From: Solirubrobacter pauli
GTDB lineage: Bacteria > Actinomycetota > Thermoleophilia > Solirubrobacterales > Solirubrobacteraceae
DNA: 64,000 nucleotides
Assembly: GCF_003633755.1 (NCBI RefSeq)
Contig: NZ_RBIL01000001.1
Location: 1,907,426 to 1,971,425 of the forward strand
Direction: 5' to 3'
Shown here: in pieces, positions 45,293 to 54,427 of the stretch
Layout: every line of letters begins with the position of its first letter
Position numbering within the stretch: the first letter of the stretch is position 1
The notes under the pieces: generated by a model
Told to the model about the DNA's origin: nothing
The model's input: only the letters and a program-made list of their open reading frames with translations
Databases searched by the model: none
Translations under genes and position numbers: made by a program

Positions 45293-46228
45293 ATGTCGCT
45301 CACCGTAGTCGGATCCATCGCCTTTGACGCCGTCGAGACCGAGTCGGGCAAGCGCGACCGCCTGCTGGGCGGCGCCGCCGTGCACTTCTCGCTCGCGTCC
45401 TCGTTCCTCGCCGAGACCCGCGTCGTCGGTCCTGTCGGCGACGACTTCACCGAGGAGGAGTACTCCGTCCTGCACAACCGCGGCGTCATCACCGACGACG
45501 TGGAGCACGTCCCCGGCGGCAAGACGTTCTTCTGGGCGGGCCGCTACGAGCGCGACGTCAACATCCGCCACACGCTGCAGACGGACCTCAACGTCTTCGA
45601 GACGTTCGAGCCCAAGCTCTCGCAGGCTTCCCAGGACGCCGACGTCCTGTTCCTCGCGAACATCCAGCCCGACCTGCAGCGCGCGGTGCGCGAGCAGTGC
45701 ACGGGCGCGCGCTTCGTCGCGCTGGACACCATGAACCTCTGGATCGACATCGCGCGCGACTCGCTCGTGAAGACGATCGCCGGCGTCGACTGCCTGATCG
45801 TCAACGACGGCGAGGCCAAGCAGCTCACCGACGAGCCGAACCTGGTCCGCGCGGCGCAGAACATCATGGAGATGGGCCCGCGGGTCGTCGTGATCAAGTT
45901 CGGCGAGTACGGCGCGAACATGTACACGAAGGACGGCGTGTTCGGGATTCCCGCGTACCCGACCGCCGACGTCGTCGACCCCACGGGCGCGGGCGACACG
46001 TTCGCCGGCGGCTTCGTGGGCTACGTCGCCGCGCACGCGGACGAGGAGATCACGGACGAGCTGCTGCGCCGCGCGATGGCGTACGGCACGGCGCTGGCCT
46101 CGTTCAACGTCGAGGCCTTCGGCACCGAGCGCATGCAGACGCTCACGGCCGACGAGGTCAACGAGCGCGTCGCCGAGCTGCAGCGGGTGACGGTGTTCGA
46201 CGCGTCACCCGTGCCGCTCCGCAGCTAG
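45293..46228 (+). CDS. PfkB-family sugar/nucleoside kinase
   Basis: 311 residues, ribokinase fold. N-terminal glycine pair RLLGGAAVHFSLASSFL and the C-terminal catalytic DPTGAGDTFAGGFVGYV with base Asp. The substrate is not evident. ATG 45293 follows TACCCT (45277-45282) by 10 bases; ATG 45284 is an alternative but touches that hexamer. A strong hairpin follows the stop. Confidence 0.9.
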   Translation: MSLTVVGSIAFDAVETESGKRDRLLGGAAVHFSLASSFLAETRVVGPVGDDFTEEEYSVLHNRGVITDDVEHVPGGKTFFWAGRYERDVNIRHTLQTDLNVFETFEPKLSQASQDADVLFLANIQPDLQRAVREQCTGARFVALDTMNLWIDIARDSLVKTIAGVDCLIVNDGEAKQLTDEPNLVRAAQNIMEMGPRVVVIKFGEYGANMYTKDGVFGIPAYPTADVVDPTGAGDTFAGGFVGYVAAHADEEITDELLRRAMAYGTALASFNVEAFGTERMQTLTADEVNERVAELQRVTVFDASPVPLRS

Positions 46229-46236
46229 TAATCCAC

Positions 46237-46256
46237 CGGGGGGCTGCCGCCCCCCG
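46237..46256. terminator. Strong GC hairpin between convergent genes
   Basis: CGGGGGGC (46237-46244), loop TGCC, GCCCCCCG (46249-46256): a perfect 8-bp stem in the 42-base gap between the PfkB kinase and ferritin-like genes. A second C-run at about 46262 could pair instead with the G-run. No clear T-tract, so termination may be intrinsic-weak or factor-aided, in both directions. Confidence 0.6.
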
Positions 46257-46270
46257 CGGACCCCCCGCCT

Positions 46271-46942
46271 TCAGCCTTTGATGAACCCGGTGCCCGCGAC
46301 GGCGCTGAGGACCTGCTTCTCGGTCTTCGGCTCGTCCACCACGGCGGGCGCCGGCTTCTGATTGGCGATCAGCCGGATCCAGGACGCGTGCCGGGCCTCG
46401 ACCGAGTGGATCGAGAGCGCGGCCTTTACGACCGGGCGCTGGAAGATGTTCGGGCCCTGGCCGGCGTACGCGGCCACGCCCGTGTCCTCCAGGATCTGCG
46501 CGGTGGCCACGAACTTCGCCTCGTTCGTGATCGCGTCGCCGAAGTCGAACGTCGGCTTCTTGACGGCGGCGCTGCCGAGCACGGCCTGCAGCAGGCGCAC
46601 GTGCGCGCCCTCATGGCCGGCGACCACCAGCGCGAAGTTCTTCACCTGCCACATCTGCAGCGCGTTCGCGGTGACGGCCTGGTTGTAGAACTCGGCCTCG
46701 AGGTACTCGAGCGTCAGCGCGTAGTTGAGGATCTTGACGTCGTTGGCCTTCGACGGCTTGGACGAGATGGCGGCGGCTGCCGGCGACAGCAGGCCGTCGA
46801 ACATCGTCCCGGCGGCCACCAGGCCGGCGGTCGCGATGCCCGTGCGCTTGAAGAAGTCCGCGCGCGTGGCGCCCGCGGCCTCGGCGGTCTCTTGGATCGC
46901 GCCGCTCTGGTCGAGCGCGGCGAGGTTCAGAAGGGAAGTCAT
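46271..46942 (-). CDS. Ferritin-like-domain protein (copy A)
   Basis: 223 residues. After a lead ending GATRADFFKRTGIATAGLVA (signal-like, with alanine-rich LLSPAAAA) comes a four-helix ferritin-like bundle (Ferritin_2 type). Putative metal ligands: LEYLEAEFYNQA, VVAGHEGAHVRLL, QILEDTGVAAYAGQG and HSVEARHASWIR. Role unknown; members are linked to stress and desiccation. AGAGGAGG gives a strong ribosome site. It is a tandem duplicate of copy B, 12 bases upstream. Confidence 0.85.
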   Translation of the reverse strand: MTSLLNLAALDQSGAIQETAEAAGATRADFFKRTGIATAGLVAAGTMFDGLLSPAAAAISSKPSKANDVKILNYALTLEYLEAEFYNQAVTANALQMWQVKNFALVVAGHEGAHVRLLQAVLGSAAVKKPTFDFGDAITNEAKFVATAQILEDTGVAAYAGQGPNIFQRPVVKAALSIHSVEARHASWIRLIANQKPAPAVVDEPKTEKQVLSAVAGTGFIKG

Positions 46943-46954
46943 CGGCAGCCTCCT

Positions 46955-47629
46955 CTAGGACTGGATGAAGCCGGTGTCGGCCACGGCGGACAGGACGGTC
47001 GCCTCGCGCTTGGGCGAGTCGGTGATCCCGGGCGCCGGCGAGTCGGCGTTCAGGAAGCGGATCCAGGCGGCGTGGCGGGCCTCGACGGAGTGGATGCCGA
47101 GCGCGGCCACGACGACCGCCTTCTGCGAGATGTTCGGACCCTGACCGGCGTACGCGGCCACGCCCGTGTCCTCGAGGACCTGGGCGGTCGCCATGAAGGT
47201 CTTCTCGTCGGTGAGCGCGGCGGAGAAGTCGAACGACGGCTTCTTGACCGCCGCCTTGCCGAGCACGCTCTTAAGCAGCTTCACGTGGTCGGCCTCGTGC
47301 TTGGCCACCGTCGTCGTGAAGTCCTTGAGCCACGCGTTGGCGCCGGCGATGAAGCTCGTGGCCAACGCCGCCTTGTAGAACTCGGCCTCGAGGTACTCGA
47401 GCGTGAGCGCGTAGTTGAGGATCTTGACGTCGTTCTTGGCGGACTTCTTGGTGGAGATCGCCGCGGCGGCGGGCGAGAGCAGGCTGTTGAACATCGCGCC
47501 CGCGGCGGTGAAGCCGACCGTCGCGATGCCCGCGCGCTTGATCAGATCCGCGCGTGTGGCTCCTGCGTCTTCCGCCGTCTCGAGGATCGCGCCGTCGCGA
47601 TCCAGCACTTCGAGGTTCAAGGCGTTCAT
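46955..47629 (-). CDS. Ferritin-like-domain protein (copy B)
   Basis: 224 residues, closely similar to copy A along its length: DVKILNYALTLEYLEAEFY, VLEDTGVAAYAGQGPNIS and HSVEARHAAWIRFLN are shared almost exactly. The signal-like lead is GATRADLIKRAGIATVGFTA. The first helix pair is the most diverged part. ATG 47629 (MNALNLEVLDRDGAI) aligns with the copy A start. First gene of the two-gene operon; TAGCTT at about 47694-47689 could be its -10. Confidence 0.85.
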   Translation of the reverse strand: MNALNLEVLDRDGAILETAEDAGATRADLIKRAGIATVGFTAAGAMFNSLLSPAAAAISTKKSAKNDVKILNYALTLEYLEAEFYKAALATSFIAGANAWLKDFTTTVAKHEADHVKLLKSVLGKAAVKKPSFDFSAALTDEKTFMATAQVLEDTGVAAYAGQGPNISQKAVVVAALGIHSVEARHAAWIRFLNADSPAPGITDSPKREATVLSAVADTGFIQS

Positions 47630-47712
47630 GGGATGGAAGCGCACCGCGGGCGGATGCGGATCACCACGTTGGCGCGCAAGCTACATCCGGCGGCGTAGCA
47701 TTCGTCGCAGCG

Positions 47713-47985
47713 ATGGGTTGGACGATGCTCTACCTCTTCGTGTTCCTGAAGCTGCCGATCGTCGCCGCTTGCTACATCCTGTGGTGGGCGGTCAAGCAGA
47801 CCACGGACACCGACGACGTCACCAATGACGGCGGCGCCCCCGTCCCGCGGCGGCCGCACCCGCGCCGGCCGCGTCGTCCGCGCCCGCCGCGCCGTGGCGG
47901 GCCCGGCTGTGGAGAGCGCCTGGCGCCCCCGCCGCGTGTCCGGTCGGTGACGGCCGTCGGCCGCGCGCGCACGCCGCACCACTAG
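47713..47985 (+). CDS. Small membrane protein with basic tail, unknown
   Basis: 90 residues: one N-terminal membrane helix (MGWTMLYLFVFLKLPIVAAC, then YILWWAVKQ) followed by a Pro/Arg-rich tail. No family is recognised. The helix has codon and residue composition unlike shadows, but the tail (PRRPHPRRPRRPRPPRR) is low complexity, so the true stop could be affected by a sequence error. TAGCAT lies 11 bases before the ATG. Confidence 0.5.
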   Translation: MGWTMLYLFVFLKLPIVAACYILWWAVKQTTDTDDVTNDGGAPVPRRPHPRRPRRPRPPRRGGPGCGERLAPPPRVRSVTAVGRARTPHH

Positions 47986-48027
47986 CCCTTCCGCGCGCTC
48001 GGGCGCACATGCGGTAGCTTCCCGCGC

Positions 48028-48264
48028 GTGCTCGCGTCCCTCGTGCTGTTCGCCCAGGAGACACTCCACGTGGAGGAGGAAGTCTCCAAGACGCCCTTCT
48101 ACATCGCCGCGAGCGCGCTCGTGGCGTTCGCGCTGCTGCTCTCGGCGGTCGGCATCGCCCGCCACGAGACGTTCCCGCCCTCTCGCGCGGTCGCGCGCGG
48201 GCTCTCGTTCGTGATGCTCATCCTCGTGGCGGCGGCGGCGTACACCGCCGTCATCACCGGGTAA
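48028..48264 (+). CDS. Small two-helix membrane protein, unknown (78 aa)
   Basis: VLASLVLFAQETLHVEEEVS leads into two hydrophobic helices (about 24-43 and 58-76) joined by a short HETFPPSRAVARG loop. No known family. GTG 48028 follows TAGCTT (48015-48020) by 7 bases without a ribosome site. It lies 71 bases upstream of citrate synthase in the same direction. Confidence 0.6.
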   Translation: MLASLVLFAQETLHVEEEVSKTPFYIAASALVAFALLLSAVGIARHETFPPSRAVARGLSFVMLILVAAAAYTAVITG

Positions 48265-48335
48265 AGACGCCCGAGCGGGCCACCCCGCCACAATGGGGGG
48301 TCAGAGACTTAACCCTCCCTCCAAGAGGAGCTGCA

Positions 48336-49661
<1,326 letters not shown>

Positions 49662-49713
49662 GGCACGTACGGCGGTTAGCCCCACTTGACGGGAGGAGGG
49701 GCTGAGTTGTTTG

Positions 49714-50247
49714 ATGCAACTCATGCTCCTCACCCTCCCCACCGGCACGACGGTCCGCCTCCGGCCGATCGAGCCCGAGGACAAGCGGCTGCTCTCCCTC
49801 GGCCTGAAGACACTCAGCCCGGAGACCGCGATGCGGCGCTTCCTCACGCTCAAGACGTCCTTCAGCGCGTCTGAGCTGCGCTACCTGACCGAGGTCGACC
49901 AGGTCGACCACATCGCGCTGGTGGCCGTCGACGCGCTTCTCGGATCGCTGATCGGCGTCGCCCGCTGCGTGCGCGTGTCGCCCGACACGGCCGAGCTCGC
50001 GGTCGTGATCGGCGATCCATGGCAGCGGATGGGGCTCGGCCGGCGGCTGATAGACGAGCTGGCGGAGCGCGCGGCGGCGCACGGGATCGAGCGCTTCAGC
50101 GGCACGATGTTGGCGACGAATCGCGGCGCGGTGCGGTTGATGCGCGGCTTCGGGACGCACGTGGAGCGCGACTTGATCGCCGACGGCGTACGTGAGATCG
50201 TCGTCCAGCTGCCCTTAAGCACGCGGGTGCTCACGCCGATGCACTGA
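49714..50247 (+). CDS. GNAT-family N-acetyltransferase
   Basis: 177 residues. N-terminal VRLRPIEPEDKRLLSLGLKT; acetyl-CoA loop VVIGDPWQRMGLGRRLIDEL; MRRFLTLKTSFSASELRYLT resembles the GNAT domain of protein acetyltransferases of the Pat type, but no regulatory domain is fused. Substrate unknown. GGGAGGAGGGG lies upstream of ATG 49714, partly inside a weak hairpin (AGCCCC/GGGGCT). Confidence 0.87.
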   Translation: MQLMLLTLPTGTTVRLRPIEPEDKRLLSLGLKTLSPETAMRRFLTLKTSFSASELRYLTEVDQVDHIALVAVDALLGSLIGVARCVRVSPDTAELAVVIGDPWQRMGLGRRLIDELAERAAAHGIERFSGTMLATNRGAVRLMRGFGTHVERDLIADGVREIVVQLPLSTRVLTPMH

Positions 50248-50249
50248 CC

Positions 50250-51347
50250 GTGAGGTCTGTCACCGCGCTGCTCGTCGACGTCCCCGCGAGCCATGCCGCG
50301 TTGATCTCCCGGACGGGAGCGGTCCAGCGTGCCGTGCCGGTGCACGGCGAGGAAGCCTTCAACGCGGCGCTCGCGCGGCGTGGCTGGGACGCCGTCCTGT
50401 ACGGCGGCGACGGCGTGAACGCGGTTCCGAGCCAGAAGGCGCTCGCGCTCGTGCGGCTCGCCGACCCGCACCTGCCGTTCATCTCCGTGTCGCCGCTCGG
50501 CGAGGGCACGCTGCCCCACGGCGTGCCGCGCGTGTCCACCCTCAACCAGCTCGGCGCGGTGCTCCAGCGCGAGCTCGAGCAGGCGCGCATGCGCCGCCGC
50601 GTGGGCGGCGCGCACCGGCTGCTCGGCGCGCAGCAGGCGATCGGCGACCACCTGGCGGCCGGGCTCGAGCCGGCGGTGCTGTGCGAGCGCGTGCTCGCGA
50701 CGCTCGGGGAGTCGCTCGGCTGGGCCGCGGGCGCCGTCTGGCGCGCGGACGGCGCGCGGCTGGCGTGCGCGACCACCTGGCACGCCGCGAGCTCACGCGC
50801 GAGCATCGCCGCGCTGATGAACACCACGCGGGACCGCTCGTTCGCGGCCGGGCAGGGCTTGGCCGGCCGCGTCTGGGGGTTCCGGCGTCCGATCTGGAGC
50901 GGCGCGTCCGACGAGGCGCTGCGGGCCGGCCTGGTAACCGCCGCCGCCTTCCCGATCACGTCCGACGAGCAGTGCGTCGGCGTCATCGAGCTGTACGCGA
51001 CCGACGCCCGCGAGCCGAACGCGGAGGTCTCGGCGCTGTTCGCCACGATCGGCGCGCAGCTCGGCTCCTACCTGGCCCGGCGCCGCAAGCGCGCCCGGGC
51101 GCGGCGCGCGTTCGACGGCGCGGCCGCGCTGATCGTCGCCCTGGACGCGGACGACCGGGTCGAGATCGCCAACGGCACCGCCTGCGCCGCGCTCGGCCGG
51201 TCCGAGCACGAGCTGCTCGGCCGCCCGCTGCCCGACACGCCGTTCATCGCGTGGCGCTGGTCGCCGAGCCACGACGACGACGGCGCGTGCGTCGGCAAGG
51301 TCGGCTGGGGCGAGCCCGTCCGCTTGGTCGCCGCCTCACTACGCTAG
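50250..51347 (+). CDS. Degenerate receiver-GAF-PAS sensory protein without output domain
   Basis: 365 residues. Residues 1-110 look receiver-like (RRGWDAVLYGGDGVNAVPSQ, LPFISVSP), but the position of the phospho-accepting Asp reads Gly. Residues ~125-270 form a GAF domain (GLAGRVWGFRRPIWSG, AAAFPITSDEQCVGVIELYA). Residues ~280-365 resemble a PAS fold that stops early. No kinase, cyclase or HTH follows. GTG 50250 is 2 bases after the GNAT stop, so the two are coupled. Confidence 0.72.
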   Translation: MRSVTALLVDVPASHAALISRTGAVQRAVPVHGEEAFNAALARRGWDAVLYGGDGVNAVPSQKALALVRLADPHLPFISVSPLGEGTLPHGVPRVSTLNQLGAVLQRELEQARMRRRVGGAHRLLGAQQAIGDHLAAGLEPAVLCERVLATLGESLGWAAGAVWRADGARLACATTWHAASSRASIAALMNTTRDRSFAAGQGLAGRVWGFRRPIWSGASDEALRAGLVTAAAFPITSDEQCVGVIELYATDAREPNAEVSALFATIGAQLGSYLARRRKRARARRAFDGAAALIVALDADDRVEIANGTACAALGRSEHELLGRPLPDTPFIAWRWSPSHDDDGACVGKVGWGEPVRLVAASLR

Positions 51348-51351
51348 GCCC

Positions 51352-51762
51352 ATGTACCGCTTCGCGTCGGTCGTGGCCGCCACCGCTCTGCTTGCGCTCT
51401 CGGCGTGCGGCTCCGACGAGGCCACGACGCCGGCCACCGGCGGTGGGAGCGACGAGCTCGCGAACTTCGTCGTCACCGTCGACGCCGACGGGGACGGCGG
51501 CGAGGCCGCGAAGGAGCTGCAGGTCACCTGCAAGGCGCCGACGGACGGCGACGCGTGCGGCGCCGCCGCGGGCGTGTCCGCGGCCGACCTCGCCGAGCCC
51601 AAGGGCGACGTCGCGTGCACGCAGATGTTCGGCGGCCCGGAGACCGCGACGATCAAGGGCACGCTGCGCGGCGAGCCCGTGGACGCACGCTTCTCGCGGA
51701 CCGACGGGTGCGAGATCGCCCGCTGGGACAAGGTCAAGCCGCTGCTCGACCAGGTGCAGTGA
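51352..51762 (+). CDS. SSI-like protease-inhibitor lipoprotein
   Basis: 136 residues. Lipoprotein signal ending ALLALSACGSDE. The mature part has four Cys in the arrangement of Streptomyces subtilisin inhibitor: VTCKAPTDGDACGAA, then VACTQMFGGPETATIKG and SRTDGCEIARWD, with 31 residues between the last two (30 in SSI). The loop after the third Cys would carry the reactive bond. A membrane-tethered inhibitor of secreted serine proteases is inferred. TACGCT lies 6 bases before ATG 51352. Confidence 0.7.
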   Translation: MYRFASVVAATALLALSACGSDEATTPATGGGSDELANFVVTVDADGDGGEAAKELQVTCKAPTDGDACGAAAGVSAADLAEPKGDVACTQMFGGPETATIKGTLRGEPVDARFSRTDGCEIARWDKVKPLLDQVQ

Positions 51763-52073
51763 AGGGCTACCGCGTGACCGTGCGGCGTGGGCCGCAGGTG
51801 TCGCATGAGGACTACGAGACCCTCAACCAGGCGCTCGCCGCGGTCGAGCGCGAGGCGCGCGGCGACCTCCAGGCCGTGAACGCGCTCGGGCGCACGTACG
51901 AGCCGGAGGAGCTGGTGGCGGCGCGCATCGAGCTCAAGGGCGCCGGGCAGCGCGCGGGCGTCGACGTCCGCGGCGACGGGTCGCTCGTCGCCTGGACGGG
52001 CCGGATCCGCCGCACGCCGCTCGAGGGCGACGCGCTGCAGGCGCTGCGTCAGAGCGTCAGCGTCGAGCCGTAG
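51759..52073 (+). CDS. Small soluble protein, unknown (104 aa)
   Basis: Begins at GTG 51759 overlapping the TGA of the inhibitor lipoprotein (GTGA), so translation is coupled. Alternating charged beta-like sequence (GYRVTVRRGPQVSHEDYETL, ELVAARIELKG, RRTPLEGDALQAL). No domain is recognised. The 3' end overlaps the metallopeptidase-like gene by 25 bases. Confidence 0.65.
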   Translation: MKGYRVTVRRGPQVSHEDYETLNQALAAVEREARGDLQAVNALGRTYEPEELVAARIELKGAGQRAGVDVRGDGSLVAWTGRIRRTPLEGDALQALRQSVSVEP

Positions 52074-52705
52074 CGCTTCAGCCACGCGGAGTGCTCGCGC
52101 CAGCGCGGCGAGCGCGACGCGAGCAGGCGCCAGAAGCGCGGCGAGTGGTCCATCACCTCGAGGTGGGCGACCTCGTGCTCGACGACGTAGTCGAGGATCT
52201 CCGGCGGCGCGAGCAGCAGCCGCCAGTTGAAGGACATCCCGCCCGAGGACGAGCAGGACGCCCAGCGCGTCTTCTGCCCGCGGATCGTCAGGCCGGTGTA
52301 GGTCGAGCCGGCCCGCGCGCAGGCCGCGTCCAGCCGCGGCGCCACCTCGAGCTTGGCCTGGCGCCGGTACCAGCGCTCGATCGCCGCGCGCGCGTCGCCG
52401 GTGTCCGGGATCAGCAGCCGGTCCCCGCTGCGGTGCACGCGCGTGCGCCCGCGCTCGGGAACCAGCGTCAGCGTCTCGCCCAGGTACGGCACCGTTCCCG
52501 GCGCGCGGCCGATCTCCAGCTGCGCGGCGGCGACCGCGCGCCGGCGGCGCTCGATCCACGGCGCGAGCTCCTTCACCGCCTGCTCGGCGTGCCGCTCGGG
52601 CGACCGGCGGGGGAGCACGACCTCGATCTCGCCGTTGTTGTCCACGCTGACCCGGATGCGACGCGCGCGGTCGCTACGACGGATGCGGTACGGCTGCGCG
52701 GACAC
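52049..52705 (-). CDS. YgjP/WLM-type zinc metallohydrolase (DUF45)
   Basis: 218 residues. Zinc-protease-like motif VVEHEVAHLEVMDHSPRFWRLL (two His and Glu plus third His) and the family segment QKTRWASCSSSGGMSFNWRL. E. coli YgjP-type proteins are predicted metal-dependent hydrolases; substrate unknown. GTG 52705 follows TACGCT (52720-52715) by 9 bases. Confidence 0.87.
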   Translation of the reverse strand: MSAQPYRIRRSDRARRIRVSVDNNGEIEVVLPRRSPERHAEQAVKELAPWIERRRRAVAAAQLEIGRAPGTVPYLGETLTLVPERGRTRVHRSGDRLLIPDTGDARAAIERWYRRQAKLEVAPRLDAACARAGSTYTGLTIRGQKTRWASCSSSGGMSFNWRLLLAPPEILDYVVEHEVAHLEVMDHSPRFWRLLASRSPRWREHSAWLKRYGSTLTL

Positions 52706-52750
52706 GGCGGGAAGAGCGTAGAGGCGGGCTCGGCGTACTCTCTCACGCTC

Positions 52751-53047
52751 ATGGCCGAGACACGAGTCCGTCTGCCCGCCGGCGTGCGCGAGCCGTTCAG
52801 CGTCTACCTGAATGGGGTGCGTCAGGAGCTGGGGCGCGATTACCGCGTGTCCGACGGCGAGCTCGTCTTCACCAAGGAGCTGGTGAAGGAGGGCAACCTG
52901 GGATTTTGGCGATGGTTCTTGGGCGCTTGGGGTATTGGGACCTACAAGCGCAATGATCAGGTCGACGTGACCTGGGACGTGGATGGTCAGCCACGAGTTG
53001 CGCATGCCCTGAACATCGAGCCCAGTGCTCCAGAAACCGGCCCCTGA
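52751..53047 (+). CDS. Small protein, unknown (98 aa)
   Basis: Soluble, beta-rich: RVRLPAGVREPFSVYLNGVR, GRDYRVSDGELVFTKELVKE, YKRNDQVDVTWDVDGQP. The YLNG ... DYRV ... LVFT pattern is reminiscent of small phage-tail or surface beta repeats, but no family is assigned. TACTCT (52736-52741) lies 9 bases before ATG 52751. Confidence 0.65.
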   Translation: MAETRVRLPAGVREPFSVYLNGVRQELGRDYRVSDGELVFTKELVKEGNLGFWRWFLGAWGIGTYKRNDQVDVTWDVDGQPRVAHALNIEPSAPETGP

Positions 53048-53092
53048 GATGCCCCTCATGCTGCCTGCAGGTGCCGCCGATGACGTCTTCGG

Positions 53093-54427
53093 ATGGCCCG
53101 CTACGACAAGCCCGACACCCGCGTACACGACGCGCTGAGGCGCATCGGCCCGCTGCCCGTGCTGAGCGGGACGGTGTCCCGGATCCGCACGCTGGCCAAC
53201 GATCCCGACGGGACGACGACCGACCTCGTGCAGGTCATCGAGTCCGACGAGGCGTTCAGCGCGAACCTCCTGCGCTACGCGAACTCCGCCGCGAACGCCC
53301 GGCCGATCCGGGCGCGCACGATCCGCCAGGCGGTGACGCTGCTCGGCCGCCGCGCGCTCGTGCGGATCGCGCTCGAGGCTGAGACCTACCGCTTCCTGGA
53401 GCGCTTCCCGGGCGGCGCGCACCTGAGCCGCGGGCAGCTGCACGTGCACGCGGTGACCGTCGCCGGATACGCCTCGACCACCGCTGACCTGCGCGGCGCG
53501 CACACCGACACCGCGCACCTGGCCGGGCTGCTGCACGACGTCGGCAAGCTGTTGATGCCGGCGGCGTTCGGGGTCCAGCCGCTGGAGGACATCGCGGCCG
53601 AGGCGCCGTTCGGCTCCCCCCGCGCGCAGCTCGAGCGCAAGCTCCTCGGGCTCGACCACGCCCAGGCCGGCGCGCTGCTCGTCGGGCTGAGCGAGCCCGC
53701 CGACGACGTCACGCGCGCGATCGCCTATCACCACGGCGGCCCGACCGGCCTCGCCGTGCCGTCGGACGAGACGGCCTGCGTGGTCGTCGCCGACGTGCTG
53801 GCGCACATGGTCACCGGCGGCGACCCGGACCGCGAGCTGCTCGCGATCGCCCTCGACCGGCTGGGCGCGACGCCGGACCTGCTCGACGAGGTGGCCGAGA
53901 AGGCCGGCGTGATCGCCCCGGCGGGCGCCGCCGGGGACCTCGCCTCCGCCGTCGGCCGCCTGGAGGCCGCCGCCCATACCGACGACCTGACCGGCTTGCA
54001 CAACCGCCGCAGCTGGATCGACACGGTCCGGCGCGAGCTCGAGGCCGGCACCGGGGGCGCGCTGCTGCTGTGCGACGTCGACGGCTTCAAGACCGTCAAC
54101 GACGCCCACGGACACCGCGCCGGCGACCTCGTCCTGACCGAGGTCGCCCGCGTCCTCGCCCGCCACGGCGTCGCCGGCCGCCTCGGTGGCGACGAGTTCG
54201 GCCTCTGGGTCCGCGAGGGCGAGTCCGCCGGCCGTCAGACGGCCGAGGCGATCATGCAGGAGGTCTCCAACACCCTGCCGGTCGAGCTCGTGACGGGCGC
54301 GAGCCCGCTCGGCATCACCGTCGGCCTGGCGCAGACGCCCGGGGACGGCGCCGAGGTCATGGACCTGCTCGAGGCCGCCGACCGCGAGCTCTACGCCGCC
54401 CGCCCCGGCGGCCGCCGCGCCGGCTAG
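53093..54427 (+). CDS. HDOD-GGDEF diguanylate cyclase
   Basis: 444 residues. N-terminal HDOD domain (about 15-240; HD-like LAGLLHDVGKLLMPA) and C-terminal GGDEF domain (about 285-440; LCDVDGFKTVNDAHGHRAGD, GRLGGDEFGLWV). The intact GGDEF signature predicts c-di-GMP synthesis; no RxxD inhibitory site is seen before it. Fusing HDOD to GGDEF suggests signal-gated output. It ends on a CTAG shared with metF. The start at ATG 53093 has no clear ribosome site. Confidence 0.92.
   Translation: MARYDKPDTRVHDALRRIGPLPVLSGTVSRIRTLANDPDGTTTDLVQVIESDEAFSANLLRYANSAANARPIRARTIRQAVTLLGRRALVRIALEAETYRFLERFPGGAHLSRGQLHVHAVTVAGYASTTADLRGAHTDTAHLAGLLHDVGKLLMPAAFGVQPLEDIAAEAPFGSPRAQLERKLLGLDHAQAGALLVGLSEPADDVTRAIAYHHGGPTGLAVPSDETACVVVADVLAHMVTGGDPDRELLAIALDRLGATPDLLDEVAEKAGVIAPAGAAGDLASAVGRLEAAAHTDDLTGLHNRRSWIDTVRRELEAGTGGALLLCDVDGFKTVNDAHGHRAGDLVLTEVARVLARHGVAGRLGGDEFGLWVREGESAGRQTAEAIMQEVSNTLPVELVTGASPLGITVGLAQTPGDGAEVMDLLEAADRELYAARPGGRRAG

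Noticed and set aside
49674-49703. Possible hairpin AGCCCC/GGGGCT after citrate synthase
   Set aside because: Short stem with a 14-base loop and no T-run; not a convincing terminator or riboswitch.
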